Positions 41,287 to 50,778 of a stretch of DNA of 64,000 nucleotides are shown in pieces. The notes under the pieces were generated by a model, which did no database searches, was not told the origin of the DNA, and worked only from the letters and a program-made list of their open reading frames with translations. The stretch is from an uncultured Clostridium sp. (GTDB lineage: Bacteria; Bacillota; Clostridia; Lachnospirales; Lachnospiraceae). The translations under genes were made by a program, and so were the position numbers. How positions within the stretch are numbered: position 1 is the first letter of the stretch; each line of letters starts with the position of its first letter. Location of the stretch: assembly GCA_900542035.1 (NCBI GenBank), contig UQMJ01000002.1, positions 62,001-126,000 of the forward strand, in the 5' to 3' direction.

Positions 41287-44112
41287 TTATCTGCTTATCA
41301 TAAATTCATAATCGATATCTTCTTCTGCAGATACGCGATATGCTTCTTCGACATCGCTTCCCCAGCTGTCAATTCCGCCTACCCCTCTCATGGCTACCAG
41401 AATCGAAACCACCGTACGCCGAGGGGCCGGCAGTTCTTCTTTATGAAGGGCATTTTCCAATTCCTCCGGCGTGTAAGGAACTGCGCTAAAGTGGAACGGC
41501 TGTCTGCCGGACATGGTAATCCGCAAAGCATTGCTGCCATCGTCTGCCTTTAATTTCATCCAGACCGTATCCATGTGGCAGCCATACTCCTGGGGCACTA
41601 AGTAATCCGGTTTTTCTAACGGACTTTCCCAGATACCAAATACGCCGCCTTTTTTTCTGTCCGGATACGTTTCTCCGCTTAAGCCCTGCCACTCTACGTG
41701 TTCTGCCAGGAACGGAACGCTGAAACGCAGTCCAAATAACGGAAGTTCCGGCAGCCCCTTCTGTCCGAAGTAGTGCGTATGAACCCTGACTGCTCCGGTT
41801 GGATATACCGTATAGGAAACCTCTATCTTGGCTGCTGGATTGGTGCAGGTCTCGTATTCGTAAGTAATGGAAACCTGGTTTTCCTGCTCTTCTGTTTTCC
41901 AGCCTGTACATTGGATAAACTGATCCGCTCCCAGCCATACGGCGCTCTTTTTGGGGAACCCATTTCCTTTATCATTCTCTGTGGTTCCTCGCCAGAATGC
42001 CGGAAGAGCCGGACGGTAAACCCACTCCGTCTGTCCGTAAACCAGGGATACGATTCCATGTTCTGTATAGGAAAAAATAATGCGGAAATCCTTTCCTTTT
42101 ACTCCTAAATTCACATCTCCATGAACCACTGTAAGCGCGCTGTCAGAGTTGTTCTCTCTATTCGTCAGACTCTGGACAAACTCTGCTGCCTGCTGTCTGG
42201 CCTCTGCACTGTTTTCTGCATTTGACGCATCCTGGGCTTCCCGCTCTTCTTTTCTGCTGTACCAGTAACGCACTTCCTGCATAGCCGGCTTTTCAGAACC
42301 ATCGGCAAATACAATTCCATTTCCGCTGAAGGCATAGTCCGTCGGACGGTCGTTAAAATCACCGCCATACCCCAGTACGTCTGTCCCGTCCACATCTTTT
42401 TTGTAAACTGCCTGATCCTTAAAGTCCCAGATAAATCCGCCCTGGTACATAGGATATTCGTCCAGCAGACGGATATAACTTTCCATTCCGCCGATAGAAT
42501 TGCCCATATCATGCATATATTCGCACAGCAGATACGGCTTTTTCGGATCGTTTTCCAGATATTCCCGTACTTCTTTTGGCGGCGCATACATCCGGCTCTC
42601 TACATCGCTGATGTCATCAAACTCCCTGTTCCAGAATACTCCTTCATAGTGAACCAGTCGGGAAGGATCGGTCTGGCGGAAATACTGGCTCATTGCACGA
42701 ATGCATTCTCCTGCATACGATTCATTTCCGCAGGACCACCATAAGACAGAGGTATGGTTTTTATCCCGTTCCAGCATGGATTTTGCTCGATCCAGCACAC
42801 AGGCCTTCCATTCTGGAAGACTTGCCGGCACATTCCAGGACGGCTCGCAGGCTCCCATCTTCTGCCAGGAACCATGGCTTTCCAGATTGGTTTCATCCAT
42901 CACATAAATGCCGTTTTCATCGCACAGCTGGTACCACAGACTCTGGTTTGGATAGTGGCAGGTACGGACGGCATTGATATTGTTTTTCTTTAATACCGCC
43001 ATATCCTTTCTCATATCTTCCTCTGTAATAGAACGTCCTCTGCGGGGATTCCATTCATGGCGGTTGACACCATTAATAATCAGCCGTTTTCCATTTAACA
43101 GCATGATTTTGTCTTTGATTTCAAACCGGCGGAAACCTGTTTTATAGGGCACAATTTCCACAATTGCTCCCTCAGAATTGCAGACCGTCAGCTCCAGTTC
43201 GTAAAGATATGGATTTTCACAGCTCCATACGGCTACGTCAGGAATTTCCTCTTGGGCAATCTGCAGATAGGAACCGTCTGAAACATCCTGTCCATCTTTT
43301 CTTCCTGCTAAAACAGTATTTGTTTCTTTATCCTTTAATGTCCAGGAAAGGGTATATCCCTGTCCGGAAATTCTTGCTTTCAAAGAAAACGTACCGGTTT
43401 TATAATCTTCTTTCAGCCCTGCCTGGACCCACAAATCTTCTACATGGCACTCTGGCTTTGCAAATAAATAAACATCTCGGAAAATACCAGAGAAACGGAA
43501 AAAGTCCTGATCCTCCAGCCAGGCGGCGCTGCTGCGCTTATACACTTCTACGCAGAGGCGGTTGTTCCGCTCTTTGATTACATTGGTTAAATCAAATTCA
43601 GACGGCGTAAAGGTATCTTCACTGTAACCGATAAACTGACCATTCAGCCATACAAAAAACGCCTGCTCTACTCCCTGGAAGGAAATGCATACCCGTTTTC
43701 CCAGCAAAGGCTGTTCCAAATCAAATTCTTTTACATAAGAACCCACCGGATTGTAATCCCAGTCAATGTGGGGCGGACGCAGAAAGGCTTTGCCGTCCCA
43801 GGGATACATGGTATTAATATAATGAATCTGATCATATCCCTGAAGTTCTATATGGCCAGGTACCTGAATTTCTTCAAAAGCAGCATCGTCATAGCCCTCT
43901 TCATAGAATTTTTCCGGCCTGTCTGCCGGACGGCTGCTCCATGCAAACTTCCACTGACCGTTTAAAGACTGGCATAAATGGTTTTTGCCTGCCTGTCTGT
44001 CTTCTTCACTTTGGTAATACATATGGTCGGAATGGGCATCCAGACGGTTTACCTGGAATACTTCCGGATTTTCCAGCCATTCTAACTGAGGCTGGGTAAT
44101 GTTTTCTGTCAT
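41287..44112 (-). CDS. lacZ: Beta-galactosidase, glycoside hydrolase family 2
   Basis: This 941-aa enzyme hydrolyses lactose and other beta-galactosides. It has the LacZ-type order: N-terminal jelly-roll, Ig-like domain, TIM barrel with NGVNRHEWNPRRGRSI and the acid/base Glu in WWSCGNESYAGE, the nucleophile Glu in LLCEYMHDMGN, and the C-terminal beta-sandwich. The ATG at 44112 follows AAAGGA by 10 bases; ATGs nearer 44151 lack suitable spacing. There is no signal peptide. Directly upstream are the last codons of a lost ABC permease, so the gene once stood in a sugar-uptake operon. Confidence 0.95.
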   Translation of the reverse strand: MTENITQPQLEWLENPEVFQVNRLDAHSDHMYYQSEEDRQAGKNHLCQSLNGQWKFAWSSRPADRPEKFYEEGYDDAAFEEIQVPGHIELQGYDQIHYINTMYPWDGKAFLRPPHIDWDYNPVGSYVKEFDLEQPLLGKRVCISFQGVEQAFFVWLNGQFIGYSEDTFTPSEFDLTNVIKERNNRLCVEVYKRSSAAWLEDQDFFRFSGIFRDVYLFAKPECHVEDLWVQAGLKEDYKTGTFSLKARISGQGYTLSWTLKDKETNTVLAGRKDGQDVSDGSYLQIAQEEIPDVAVWSCENPYLYELELTVCNSEGAIVEIVPYKTGFRRFEIKDKIMLLNGKRLIINGVNRHEWNPRRGRSITEEDMRKDMAVLKKNNINAVRTCHYPNQSLWYQLCDENGIYVMDETNLESHGSWQKMGACEPSWNVPASLPEWKACVLDRAKSMLERDKNHTSVLWWSCGNESYAGECIRAMSQYFRQTDPSRLVHYEGVFWNREFDDISDVESRMYAPPKEVREYLENDPKKPYLLCEYMHDMGNSIGGMESYIRLLDEYPMYQGGFIWDFKDQAVYKKDVDGTDVLGYGGDFNDRPTDYAFSGNGIVFADGSEKPAMQEVRYWYSRKEEREAQDASNAENSAEARQQAAEFVQSLTNRENNSDSALTVVHGDVNLGVKGKDFRIIFSYTEHGIVSLVYGQTEWVYRPALPAFWRGTTENDKGNGFPKKSAVWLGADQFIQCTGWKTEEQENQVSITYEYETCTNPAAKIEVSYTVYPTGAVRVHTHYFGQKGLPELPLFGLRFSVPFLAEHVEWQGLSGETYPDRKKGGVFGIWESPLEKPDYLVPQEYGCHMDTVWMKLKADDGSNALRITMSGRQPFHFSAVPYTPEELENALHKEELPAPRRTVVSILVAMRGVGGIDSWGSDVEEAYRVSAEEDIDYEFMISR

Positions 44113-44162
44113 AGCTGCAATATCCTTTCTCTCTAAAATTTTAGCGTCCATGCACAACTATT

Positions 44163-44218
44163 TTACTCCTTAACTGCACCTGCGGCAATACCTTCCTGAA
44201 TCTGTTTTAATGACCGAT
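44163..44218 (-). pseudogene. C-terminal remnant of an ABC sugar permease
   Basis: Between dapF and lacZ a minus-strand frame reads KQIQEGIAAGAVKE and stop. The GIAAGAVK ending is characteristic of MalG-type sugar permeases; the intact MalG gene at 5333 ends GLTAGAVKG. The rest of the permease is missing: sequence upstream of position 44208 is the end of dapF, whose stop codon overlaps this frame. The simplest reading is a deletion that fused the dapF 3' end to the tail of a permease gene, removing the transporter that preceded lacZ. Confidence 0.65.
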
Positions 44219-45034
44219 TTCTTCTTTGCCCATCTCATACTCCCCATGAAATACCTCCACTGCCGGCCCCGTCATAAAGACGTGGTTGGTCTGGCGATCC
44301 CATTCTATTACCAGATGTCCGCCTCGTAATTCCACATCCACTTTATTGTCTGTATATCCGCTCAAAATTGACGCTACCGCGCTGGCAGTCGCTCCGGTGC
44401 CGCAGGCCCAGGTCTCGCCGCTGCCTCGTTCCCATACCCGCATCTGAATATGTCCCCTGTCAATAAGCCGGACAAATTCTGTATTGACTCTGTCTGGAAA
44501 ATGGGAATGGTTTTCAAATGATGGACCAATCTTTTCTAAATCCAGATTGTCGATTTCTTCCATAAAGTATACTGCATGGGGATTTCCTACGGAAATTCCT
44601 ACAAATTCATACTGGTTTCCAGACACTGTAATGGCTTCTGGAAGCCTGGATGTAAGTTCCGGTTCTCCCATATCCACCTTTACCTGGGTTACTTTGTCGT
44701 TCTGCGTTTCCATATTTAAATACTTGATTCCGCTTTTGGTCTCAACAGTAATACAGGTCTTATCCACAATTTTATGGTCATACACATATTTTCCCACACA
44801 ACGGATGGCATTTCCGCACATTGCGCCTTCGCTTCCGTCTGCATTAAACATCTGCATCCGGCAGTCGGCAATTTCAGACGGCCGAATCAGAATCAGTCCG
44901 TCTGATCCGATTCCAAAATGCCGGTCGCTGACTGCAATTGCCAGCCTTTCCGGATTTTCTACCTGCTCTTCAAAGCAGTTAATGTATACATAATCATTTC
45001 CTATTCCCTGCATTTTTGTAAACTTCATACTCAT
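44207..45034 (-). CDS. dapF: Diaminopimelate epimerase
   Basis: This 275-aa enzyme interconverts LL- and meso-diaminopimelate for lysine and peptidoglycan synthesis. Both catalytic cysteines are seen: NADGSEGAMCGNAIRC and GSGETWACGTGATASA. The start MSMKFTKMQGIGNDY could be the first or second Met. It follows the ANTAR gene by 54 bases. The very end of the gene borders a deletion scar, but the protein has full family length, so it seems intact. Confidence 0.95.
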   Translation of the reverse strand: MSMKFTKMQGIGNDYVYINCFEEQVENPERLAIAVSDRHFGIGSDGLILIRPSEIADCRMQMFNADGSEGAMCGNAIRCVGKYVYDHKIVDKTCITVETKSGIKYLNMETQNDKVTQVKVDMGEPELTSRLPEAITVSGNQYEFVGISVGNPHAVYFMEEIDNLDLEKIGPSFENHSHFPDRVNTEFVRLIDRGHIQMRVWERGSGETWACGTGATASAVASILSGYTDNKVDVELRGGHLVIEWDRQTNHVFMTGPAVEVFHGEYEMGKEEIGH

Positions 45035-45088
45035 TCTCTTCTTTCTGTCTGGTTTCGTTTCAGTCTATAATCGTTTCTGTCTGGTCTC

Positions 45089-45637
45089 TTATCCTTCCGC
45101 CAGGCTGATTACCATCTGGGCAGTTTCGATTAAATTAGAGCCATTTTCCATACTGCACGTCTGCAGATACCGGTGTGCCTCGTTTTCACTCATATGATTT
45201 CTGGACATTAAAATCTCTTTGGCCTGTTTTAAAATAGCCAGGTCTGCCTCACTTCTTGCTTTCGGCATTTTCTTCTTCCGCCTCCGGCGTCTGTCCTGGG
45301 CATGAATCATCATTTCCATGGTTCCGGTCAGCTCGTTGATCTTCAGCGGCATTGCCAGAAAAATCAGATTCTCCGCTTCATATTCCGCTTTGTGAGACGG
45401 CGGTGCAATGACCAGCATATCCAGATATGCTGGCAGGCATTCTCTTAAATCCGCATATACCATATCCGGAAAACGGCTTCCGCAGACCACAATTCCGCTG
45501 TCCAGATTTTCTGCGGCCGTCAGGGTCTGGGCGGCCGTCATGCAGACAGCCGCCACATGAAAGCCTCTTTTTGCTAAAATGTTTTTAATATTTCTGCTGT
45601 TCTCTGGGTTTGAAAATGCTACGATTACTTCCGCCAA
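45089..45637 (-). CDS. ANTAR-domain RNA-binding regulator with pseudo-receiver
   Basis: In this 182-aa protein, residues 1-110 form a receiver-like domain and residues 120-180 an ANTAR domain (AILKQAKEILMSRNHMSENE), which binds tandem hairpins in RNA to prevent termination. The receiver segment GIVVCGSRFPDM has Gly where the phosphorylated Asp should be, so it is probably not controlled by a kinase. It lies 44 bases after glnA. ANTAR genes next to glnA are common in Clostridia, implying a role in nitrogen control. Confidence 0.88.
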   Translation of the reverse strand: MAEVIVAFSNPENSRNIKNILAKRGFHVAAVCMTAAQTLTAAENLDSGIVVCGSRFPDMVYADLRECLPAYLDMLVIAPPSHKAEYEAENLIFLAMPLKINELTGTMEMMIHAQDRRRRRKKKMPKARSEADLAILKQAKEILMSRNHMSENEAHRYLQTCSMENGSNLIETAQMVISLAEG

Positions 45638-45681
45638 TCTCTTCCACCTCCCGATTTGGCCGTAAATCCTGCATTTTTCTC

Positions 45682-47016
45682 TTAATAGCGGTATAAATAA
45701 TCATTTAATTCCCAATCCGTCACAGCGGCGCAGAATTGCTTCCATTCTTTCTTTTTTGCTTCTAAATATTGTTTAAAAATATGGTCTCCTAATATATCCT
45801 TTATGAACTCATCCTGTTCGAATGCATAGATTGCCTCTCCCAGCGTTCTTGGAAGAAACGGTACCTGCTTCTCGGTCAGGCTTTCTTCCTTCATGGTAAA
45901 TACATTTCCCTCCAGACTTTCCGGCGCTTTCATTTCCTTTTTAATTCCATCCAGTCCGGCAGCCAGGCAGGCGGCCAGCGCCAGGTAGGGATTCGCTGCA
46001 GAATCTGGACAACGAAGCTCAATCCTGGTTCCTGTTCCCCTGGCAGAAGGCACTCTGAGAAGAGAACTGCGGTTGGATTTTTCTGACCACGAAATCGTTA
46101 CCGGAGCATCATAGCCTGGAACCAGCCTTTTATAGGAGTTTACCAGCGGATTCGTAAGAATTGCCATTCCCCTCATGTGGCAGAGGAGACCTGCCATAAA
46201 CTGTCTGGCAGTCTGGCTTAATCCCATCGGATCCGTACGGTCTGCAAATACATTGTTCCCTTCTACATCTGCCAGCGACATATTGATGTGCATTCCTGAC
46301 CCGTTTACCCCTTGTCTGGGCTTTGGCATAAAAGTGGCATGAAAGCCATGGCGTTTTGCAATGGTTTTTACCGCCATCCGGAAGGTCATAATATCATCCG
46401 CTGTTTTTAACGCTTCCCGATATTCTAAATCAATCTCATGCTGGGCCGGAGCCTGTTCATGGTGGGAAGCTTCTACGCAAAATCCCATATCTTCCAGATT
46501 TAATACAATATCCCTGCGGACGTTTTCTCCCATATCCAATGGGGAGATGTCAAAATAGCTGCCGACTTCCTGAGTCTTTGCAATGGGGCGGCCTTCTTCG
46601 TCTGTATGGAACAGGAAAAATTCACATTCCGGACCGACAAAAAAAGAATACCCCATGTCTTTTGCTTCATTTAATACCTTTTTCAGAATATATCTTGGGT
46701 CTCCGGCAAATGGACGGCCGTCCGGAAGGTAAATATCACAGATCAGACGAGCTACTTTTCCCTGCTGGGGACGCCATGGAAAAATCTCAAACGTATCTAA
46801 ATCCGGATGAAGGTACATATCGGATTCTTCTATATGAAGAAATCCTTCTATCGAGGAACCATCAAACATACACTGGTTATCCAGAATTTTCTCCAACTGG
46901 CTTACGGTTACCGCCATATTTTTTAATACGCCGAAAATATCTGTAAACTGGAGCCGGATAAACTCCACATCCTCTTCTTCTACCATCCGGAAAATATCTT
47001 CTTTACTGTATTTCAT
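45682..47016 (-). CDS. glnA: Glutamine synthetase, type I
   Basis: This 444-aa enzyme makes glutamine from glutamate, ammonia and ATP. GSI features are DGSSIEGF, FFVGPECEFFLF, HHEQAPAQHEID and NGSGMHINMSL, and RIELRCPDSAANPY near the C-terminus. The length fits the short GSI-alpha form without the adenylylation insert, so control is by feedback and transcription or RNA-level regulation. A good promoter lies at 47075-47103. The leader includes a GCTAAA/TTTAGC hairpin (47041-47060). Confidence 0.96.
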   Translation of the reverse strand: MKYSKEDIFRMVEEEDVEFIRLQFTDIFGVLKNMAVTVSQLEKILDNQCMFDGSSIEGFLHIEESDMYLHPDLDTFEIFPWRPQQGKVARLICDIYLPDGRPFAGDPRYILKKVLNEAKDMGYSFFVGPECEFFLFHTDEEGRPIAKTQEVGSYFDISPLDMGENVRRDIVLNLEDMGFCVEASHHEQAPAQHEIDLEYREALKTADDIMTFRMAVKTIAKRHGFHATFMPKPRQGVNGSGMHINMSLADVEGNNVFADRTDPMGLSQTARQFMAGLLCHMRGMAILTNPLVNSYKRLVPGYDAPVTISWSEKSNRSSLLRVPSARGTGTRIELRCPDSAANPYLALAACLAAGLDGIKKEMKAPESLEGNVFTMKEESLTEKQVPFLPRTLGEAIYAFEQDEFIKDILGDHIFKQYLEAKKKEWKQFCAAVTDWELNDYLYRY

Positions 47017-47074
47017 TCTCTGCTTCCTCCAGACATTTTAGCTAAACTGAGGTTTTTAGCCTTCTATAGCATAA

Positions 47075-47103
47075 AAAATAGCAGGGAGCAGACGGTTTGT
47101 CAA
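47075..47103 (-). promoter_or_regulatory. Promoter of glnA
   Basis: TTGACA, a 17-bp spacer and TATTTT on the minus strand, about 60 bases upstream of glnA. Downstream, GCTAAA-N8-TTTAGC forms a small leader hairpin. Confidence 0.7.
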
Positions 47104-47177
47104 CGCTGGAACAGGGCATATTTGACAGAAATCATATTTTTTTACATTTTCCTCTATTCAAGAAAGAAATTTGTGAT

Positions 47178-47183
47178 ATAATC
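47178..47183 (+). promoter_or_regulatory. -10 box of the carB promoter
   Basis: TATAAT stands 57 bases before carB. No strong -35 is found at the right distance, so only the -10 is listed. Confidence 0.5.
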
Positions 47184-47239
47184 TATTAGATTAGAGTTTT
47201 TTTGAAACCACGAAAACACTATAACTATGGAGGTCCATT

Positions 47240-50200
47240 ATGCCAAAACGCAATGACATCAACAAAATCTTGATCATCGGCTCCGGCCCTATCATTATCG
47301 GTCAGGCTTGCGAGTTCGACTATTCCGGCACCCAGGCCTGCAAGGCTCTCAGAAATCTGGGCTATAAAATCGTCCTGGTTAATTCCAATCCAGCAACTAT
47401 TATGACTGACCCTGCTACTGCTGACGCTACTTATATCGAACCATTAAATGTGGACCGTCTTACTGAAATCATCGCAAAAGAGCGGCCCGATGCCCTGCTC
47501 CCCAACTTAGGCGGCCAATCCGGCTTAAACCTTTGTGAGGAGCTTTATAATGCCGGTGTATTGGATAAATACAACGTTCAGGTTATCGGCGTTCAGGTAG
47601 ACGCTATCAACCGCGGCGAAGATCGTATTGCTTTTAAAGAAGCCATGAACGAACTTGGAATCGAGATGGCAAAGAGTTCTCCAGCTTACAGCGTAGAGGA
47701 AGCTCTGCAGATTGCTGCTGAATTAAACTATCCGGTTGTTATCCGTCCGGCTTATACCATGGGCGGTACTGGCGGCGGTATTGTTTATAATGAAGAAGAA
47801 TTGAAGAAAGTAGCTGCCCGTGGTCTGGCTGCTTCCATGGTTCATCAGATTCTGGTAGAAGAATCTGTAATCGGCTGGGAAGAGTTAGAGGTTGAAGTAG
47901 TCCGCGACGCTACCGGCAAAAAGATTTCTATCTGCTTTATTGAAAATATTGATCCAATGGGCGTCCATACCGGCGACTCCTTCTGCAGCGCCCCGATGCT
48001 GACCATCTCCAAAGAGCTGCAGGATCGTCTGGAACAGCAGGCTCACGCGATTGTAGAGTCCATTGGAGTAATCGGCGGAACCAATGTACAGTTTGCCCAT
48101 GACCCAAAGACCGATCGTATCATCATTATTGAAATTAACCCAAGAACTTCCCGTTCTTCTGCCCTGGCTTCTAAGGCTACCGGTTTCCCGATTGCCTATG
48201 TATCTGCCCTGTTAGCCTGCGGTCTGACTTTAGACGAGATTCCTTACTGGAAAGAAGGCACCCTGGACAATTACAAGCCATCCGGCGACTATGTGGTTAT
48301 CAAATTTGCTCGCTGGGCATTCGAAAAATTCAAAGGTTCCCAGGACAAGCTGGGCACTCAGATGAAGGCAGTGGGCGAAGTTATGTCCATTGGTAAAAAC
48401 TATAAAGAAGCCCTTCAGAAAGCTATCCGTTCCCTGGAGACCGGACGCTACGGCCTGGGCTTTGCAAAGAATTTCCACGAACTGACTTTAGACCAGTTAT
48501 ATGTCAAGCTGGCTGAGCCTTCCAGTGAACGCCAGTTTATTATGTACGAAGCCATCCGCAAGGGCGCTCCTTTAGAAAAGCTTCATGAAATGACCCACAT
48601 TAAGATGTGGTTTTTGGAGCAGATGAAAGAATTAGTAGACTTAGAAGAGGAAATCATTTCCTATAAGGGCAAAGAACTTCCTGACAATCTGTTAATCCAG
48701 GCAAAGAAAGATGGTTTCTCTGATAAGTATCTTGCAAAACTGTTAGACATTGACGAGTGGGAACTGTTTAAGCGCAGAGAAGACCTTGGCATGAAGGAAT
48801 GCTGGGATGCAGTTCCGGTAAGCGGCGTAAAGGATCCAGCTGCTTATTACTACTCCACCTACAACGGCGAGGACAAGGCTCCTGTTTCCGACCGCAGAAA
48901 AGTCATGGTTTTAGGCGGCGGTCCTAACCGTATCGGCCAGGGTATTGAGTTTGACTACTGCTGCGTACACGCTGCTTTAACCCTGCGGGAATTAGGATTT
49001 GAAACCATTATGGTAAACTGTAATCCTGAGACCGTATCTACGGACTATGACACCTCCGATAAGCTGTACTTTGAGCCTCTGACCGTTGAGGATGTTATGA
49101 GTATTTACAACAAGGAAAAACCAGAAGGCGTTATCGTACAGTTCGGCGGCCAGACCCCATTAAACATTGCTGCTGAATTAGAGCGCCGCGGAGCCCATAT
49201 TCTGGGAACCTCTCCTAAGGTAATTGATATGGCTGAGGATCGCGACTTATTCAATGCGATGATGCATAAGTTAAACATCCCAATGCCAAAGTCCGGAATG
49301 GCTGTTACCATTGAAGACGCCTTAGAGATTGCTCACCGCATCGGTTACCCGATGATGGTTCGTCCTTCCTATGTATTAGGCGGACGCGGCATGGAAGTTG
49401 TCTATGACGACGATATGCTGAGAGATTACATGGCTGCTGCAATTGACGTTACTCCGGAACGTCCGATTCTGATGGATATGTTCCTGCAGGATGCTATGGA
49501 ATGCGAAACCGATGCTATTTCCGATGGTACTCATGCATTTGTTCCAACGGTTATGCAGCATATTGAACAGGCTGGTATTCACTCCGGCGACTCTGCCTGC
49601 GTGATTCCTTCTGTTAAGATTTCTGAAAAGAATAAAGAAATTATCCGCAAGTACACCACTGACATTGCCTGCGAAATGGGCGTTGTCGGTCTGATGAATA
49701 TGCAGTATGCCATTTATAAAGACGAGGTTTACGTTCTGGAGGCCAACCCAAGAGCTTCCCGTACGGTTCCGCTGGTATCTAAGGTATGCAACATCAATAT
49801 GGCCAACATTGCAACCCAGCTGATGGCATACGAGCTGACCGGCGTACGTCCGGACGTAACCCAGTTTAAGGAAAAAGAACATCCTTATTATGGCGTAAAG
49901 GAAGCTGTCCTGCCATTTAATATGTTCCCAGAAGTTGACCCGCTGCTTGGACCGGAAATGCGTTCTACCGGCGAAGTATTAGGTATGAGCCGCACCTTCC
50001 CATTGGCATACTACAAGGCAGAAGAAGCAACCGGTACAAAACTTCCGTTATCCGGTACTGCTTTAGTCAGTGTCAACCATGCAGATAAGGAACTGGCTCT
50101 GGAAGCTGCTAAGCAGTTATTCGATCTTGGCTTTAAGATTGTAGCTACAGAAGGAACCGGCCGCTATCTGGAAGAACATGGCGTTTCCTGCCGCATCTTA

Positions 50201-50461
50201 AAGAAGATTCAGGAAGGCCGTCCAAACATCTACGATGCTATGGTCAACGGCGAGATTGATTTGATTATCAACTCTCCTGCCGGAAAGCAGAGCAAATACG
50301 ACGACTCCTACCTGCGCAAGACTGCAATTAATAAAAAGATCCCTTATATTACAACCATGTACGCTGCCAAAGCTGCTGCTAAGGGTATCGCAGCTGTAAT
50401 AAAGGGAGAACACGATGAATTAAAATCTCTCCAGGAATACCACGCAAGCATTCCGGAATAG
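47240..50461 (+). CDS. carB: Carbamoyl-phosphate synthase large subunit
   Basis: This 1073-aa enzyme makes carbamoyl phosphate from ammonia (delivered by CarA), bicarbonate and two ATP for pyrimidines and arginine. Two homologous ATP-grasp halves are plain: IGSGPIIIGQACEFDYSGTQ near the N-terminus and LGGGPNRIGQGIEFDYCCVH near residue 557. The C-terminal MGS-like allosteric domain is present (KIVATEGTGRYLEEHG). carA is not adjacent on either side, which is unusual because carAB are often paired. A GGAGG ribosome site precedes the ATG and a terminator follows. Confidence 0.97.
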   Translation: MPKRNDINKILIIGSGPIIIGQACEFDYSGTQACKALRNLGYKIVLVNSNPATIMTDPATADATYIEPLNVDRLTEIIAKERPDALLPNLGGQSGLNLCEELYNAGVLDKYNVQVIGVQVDAINRGEDRIAFKEAMNELGIEMAKSSPAYSVEEALQIAAELNYPVVIRPAYTMGGTGGGIVYNEEELKKVAARGLAASMVHQILVEESVIGWEELEVEVVRDATGKKISICFIENIDPMGVHTGDSFCSAPMLTISKELQDRLEQQAHAIVESIGVIGGTNVQFAHDPKTDRIIIIEINPRTSRSSALASKATGFPIAYVSALLACGLTLDEIPYWKEGTLDNYKPSGDYVVIKFARWAFEKFKGSQDKLGTQMKAVGEVMSIGKNYKEALQKAIRSLETGRYGLGFAKNFHELTLDQLYVKLAEPSSERQFIMYEAIRKGAPLEKLHEMTHIKMWFLEQMKELVDLEEEIISYKGKELPDNLLIQAKKDGFSDKYLAKLLDIDEWELFKRREDLGMKECWDAVPVSGVKDPAAYYYSTYNGEDKAPVSDRRKVMVLGGGPNRIGQGIEFDYCCVHAALTLRELGFETIMVNCNPETVSTDYDTSDKLYFEPLTVEDVMSIYNKEKPEGVIVQFGGQTPLNIAAELERRGAHILGTSPKVIDMAEDRDLFNAMMHKLNIPMPKSGMAVTIEDALEIAHRIGYPMMVRPSYVLGGRGMEVVYDDDMLRDYMAAAIDVTPERPILMDMFLQDAMECETDAISDGTHAFVPTVMQHIEQAGIHSGDSACVIPSVKISEKNKEIIRKYTTDIACEMGVVGLMNMQYAIYKDEVYVLEANPRASRTVPLVSKVCNINMANIATQLMAYELTGVRPDVTQFKEKEHPYYGVKEAVLPFNMFPEVDPLLGPEMRSTGEVLGMSRTFPLAYYKAEEATGTKLPLSGTALVSVNHADKELALEAAKQLFDLGFKIVATEGTGRYLEEHGVSCRILKKIQEGRPNIYDAMVNGEIDLIINSPAGKQSKYDDSYLRKTAINKKIPYITTMYAAKAAAKGIAAVIKGEHDELKSLQEYHASIPE

Positions 50462-50487
50462 ATTTAAGCTTTTAACAAGGGCTTTAC

Positions 50488-50521
50488 AAGGAGCTGCCGC
50501 TATATGCGGCGGCTTCTTTTT
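50488..50521 (+). terminator. Terminator of carB
   Basis: GGAGCTGCCGC and GCGGCGGCTTC pair with G-U allowance around TATAT and are followed by TTTTT, 27 bases after the stop. Confidence 0.88.
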
Positions 50522-50620
50522 GGCTTTTTGCAGGTTCTTTTTTGCTGTCAGACTCTTATTTTTTCAGAAAATCTATGCTTTTCCTTATTTCTGACTGCCT
50601 GGAAATCGGAGGTAATTGCC

Positions 50621-50737
50621 ATGAGCATTTCTAAATATGATGAAAAACGGGAAAAGAAGAAACCGCTGCAGACGGAGCTTCCAATTTCGAAAGAAGAGGC
50701 AAAAAGCTATTTTTCATTAGAAAAGCGGTCTGAATGA
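50621..50737 (+). CDS. Small hydrophilic protein of 38 residues
   Basis: An ATG 8 bases after GGAGG opens a frame of 38 codons starting MSISKYDEKREKKKPLQTEL. The product is highly charged and has no membrane part. A longer in-frame version would begin inside the carB terminator and is rejected. It converges with galK, 42 bases away. Function unknown. Confidence 0.55.
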   Translation: MSISKYDEKREKKKPLQTELPISKEEAKSYFSLEKRSE

Positions 50738-50778
50738 CATCTCCAGACCGCCTGTATTTCTAATTACACATATTTTCT

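Noticed and set aside
44484..44993. 169-codon plus-strand frame opposite dapF
   Set aside because: Antisense to a fully conserved enzyme, no start signals.
47017..47080. Possible ANTAR target hairpins in the glnA leader
   Set aside because: Only one small hairpin (GCTAAA/TTTAGC) is visible; ANTAR targets need two tandem hairpins with conserved loop positions and a terminator, which are not evident.
50504..50620. Longer form of the 38-residue gene with a hydrophobic start
   Set aside because: The extension begins inside the carB terminator and the internal ATG at 50621 has a far better ribosome binding site.
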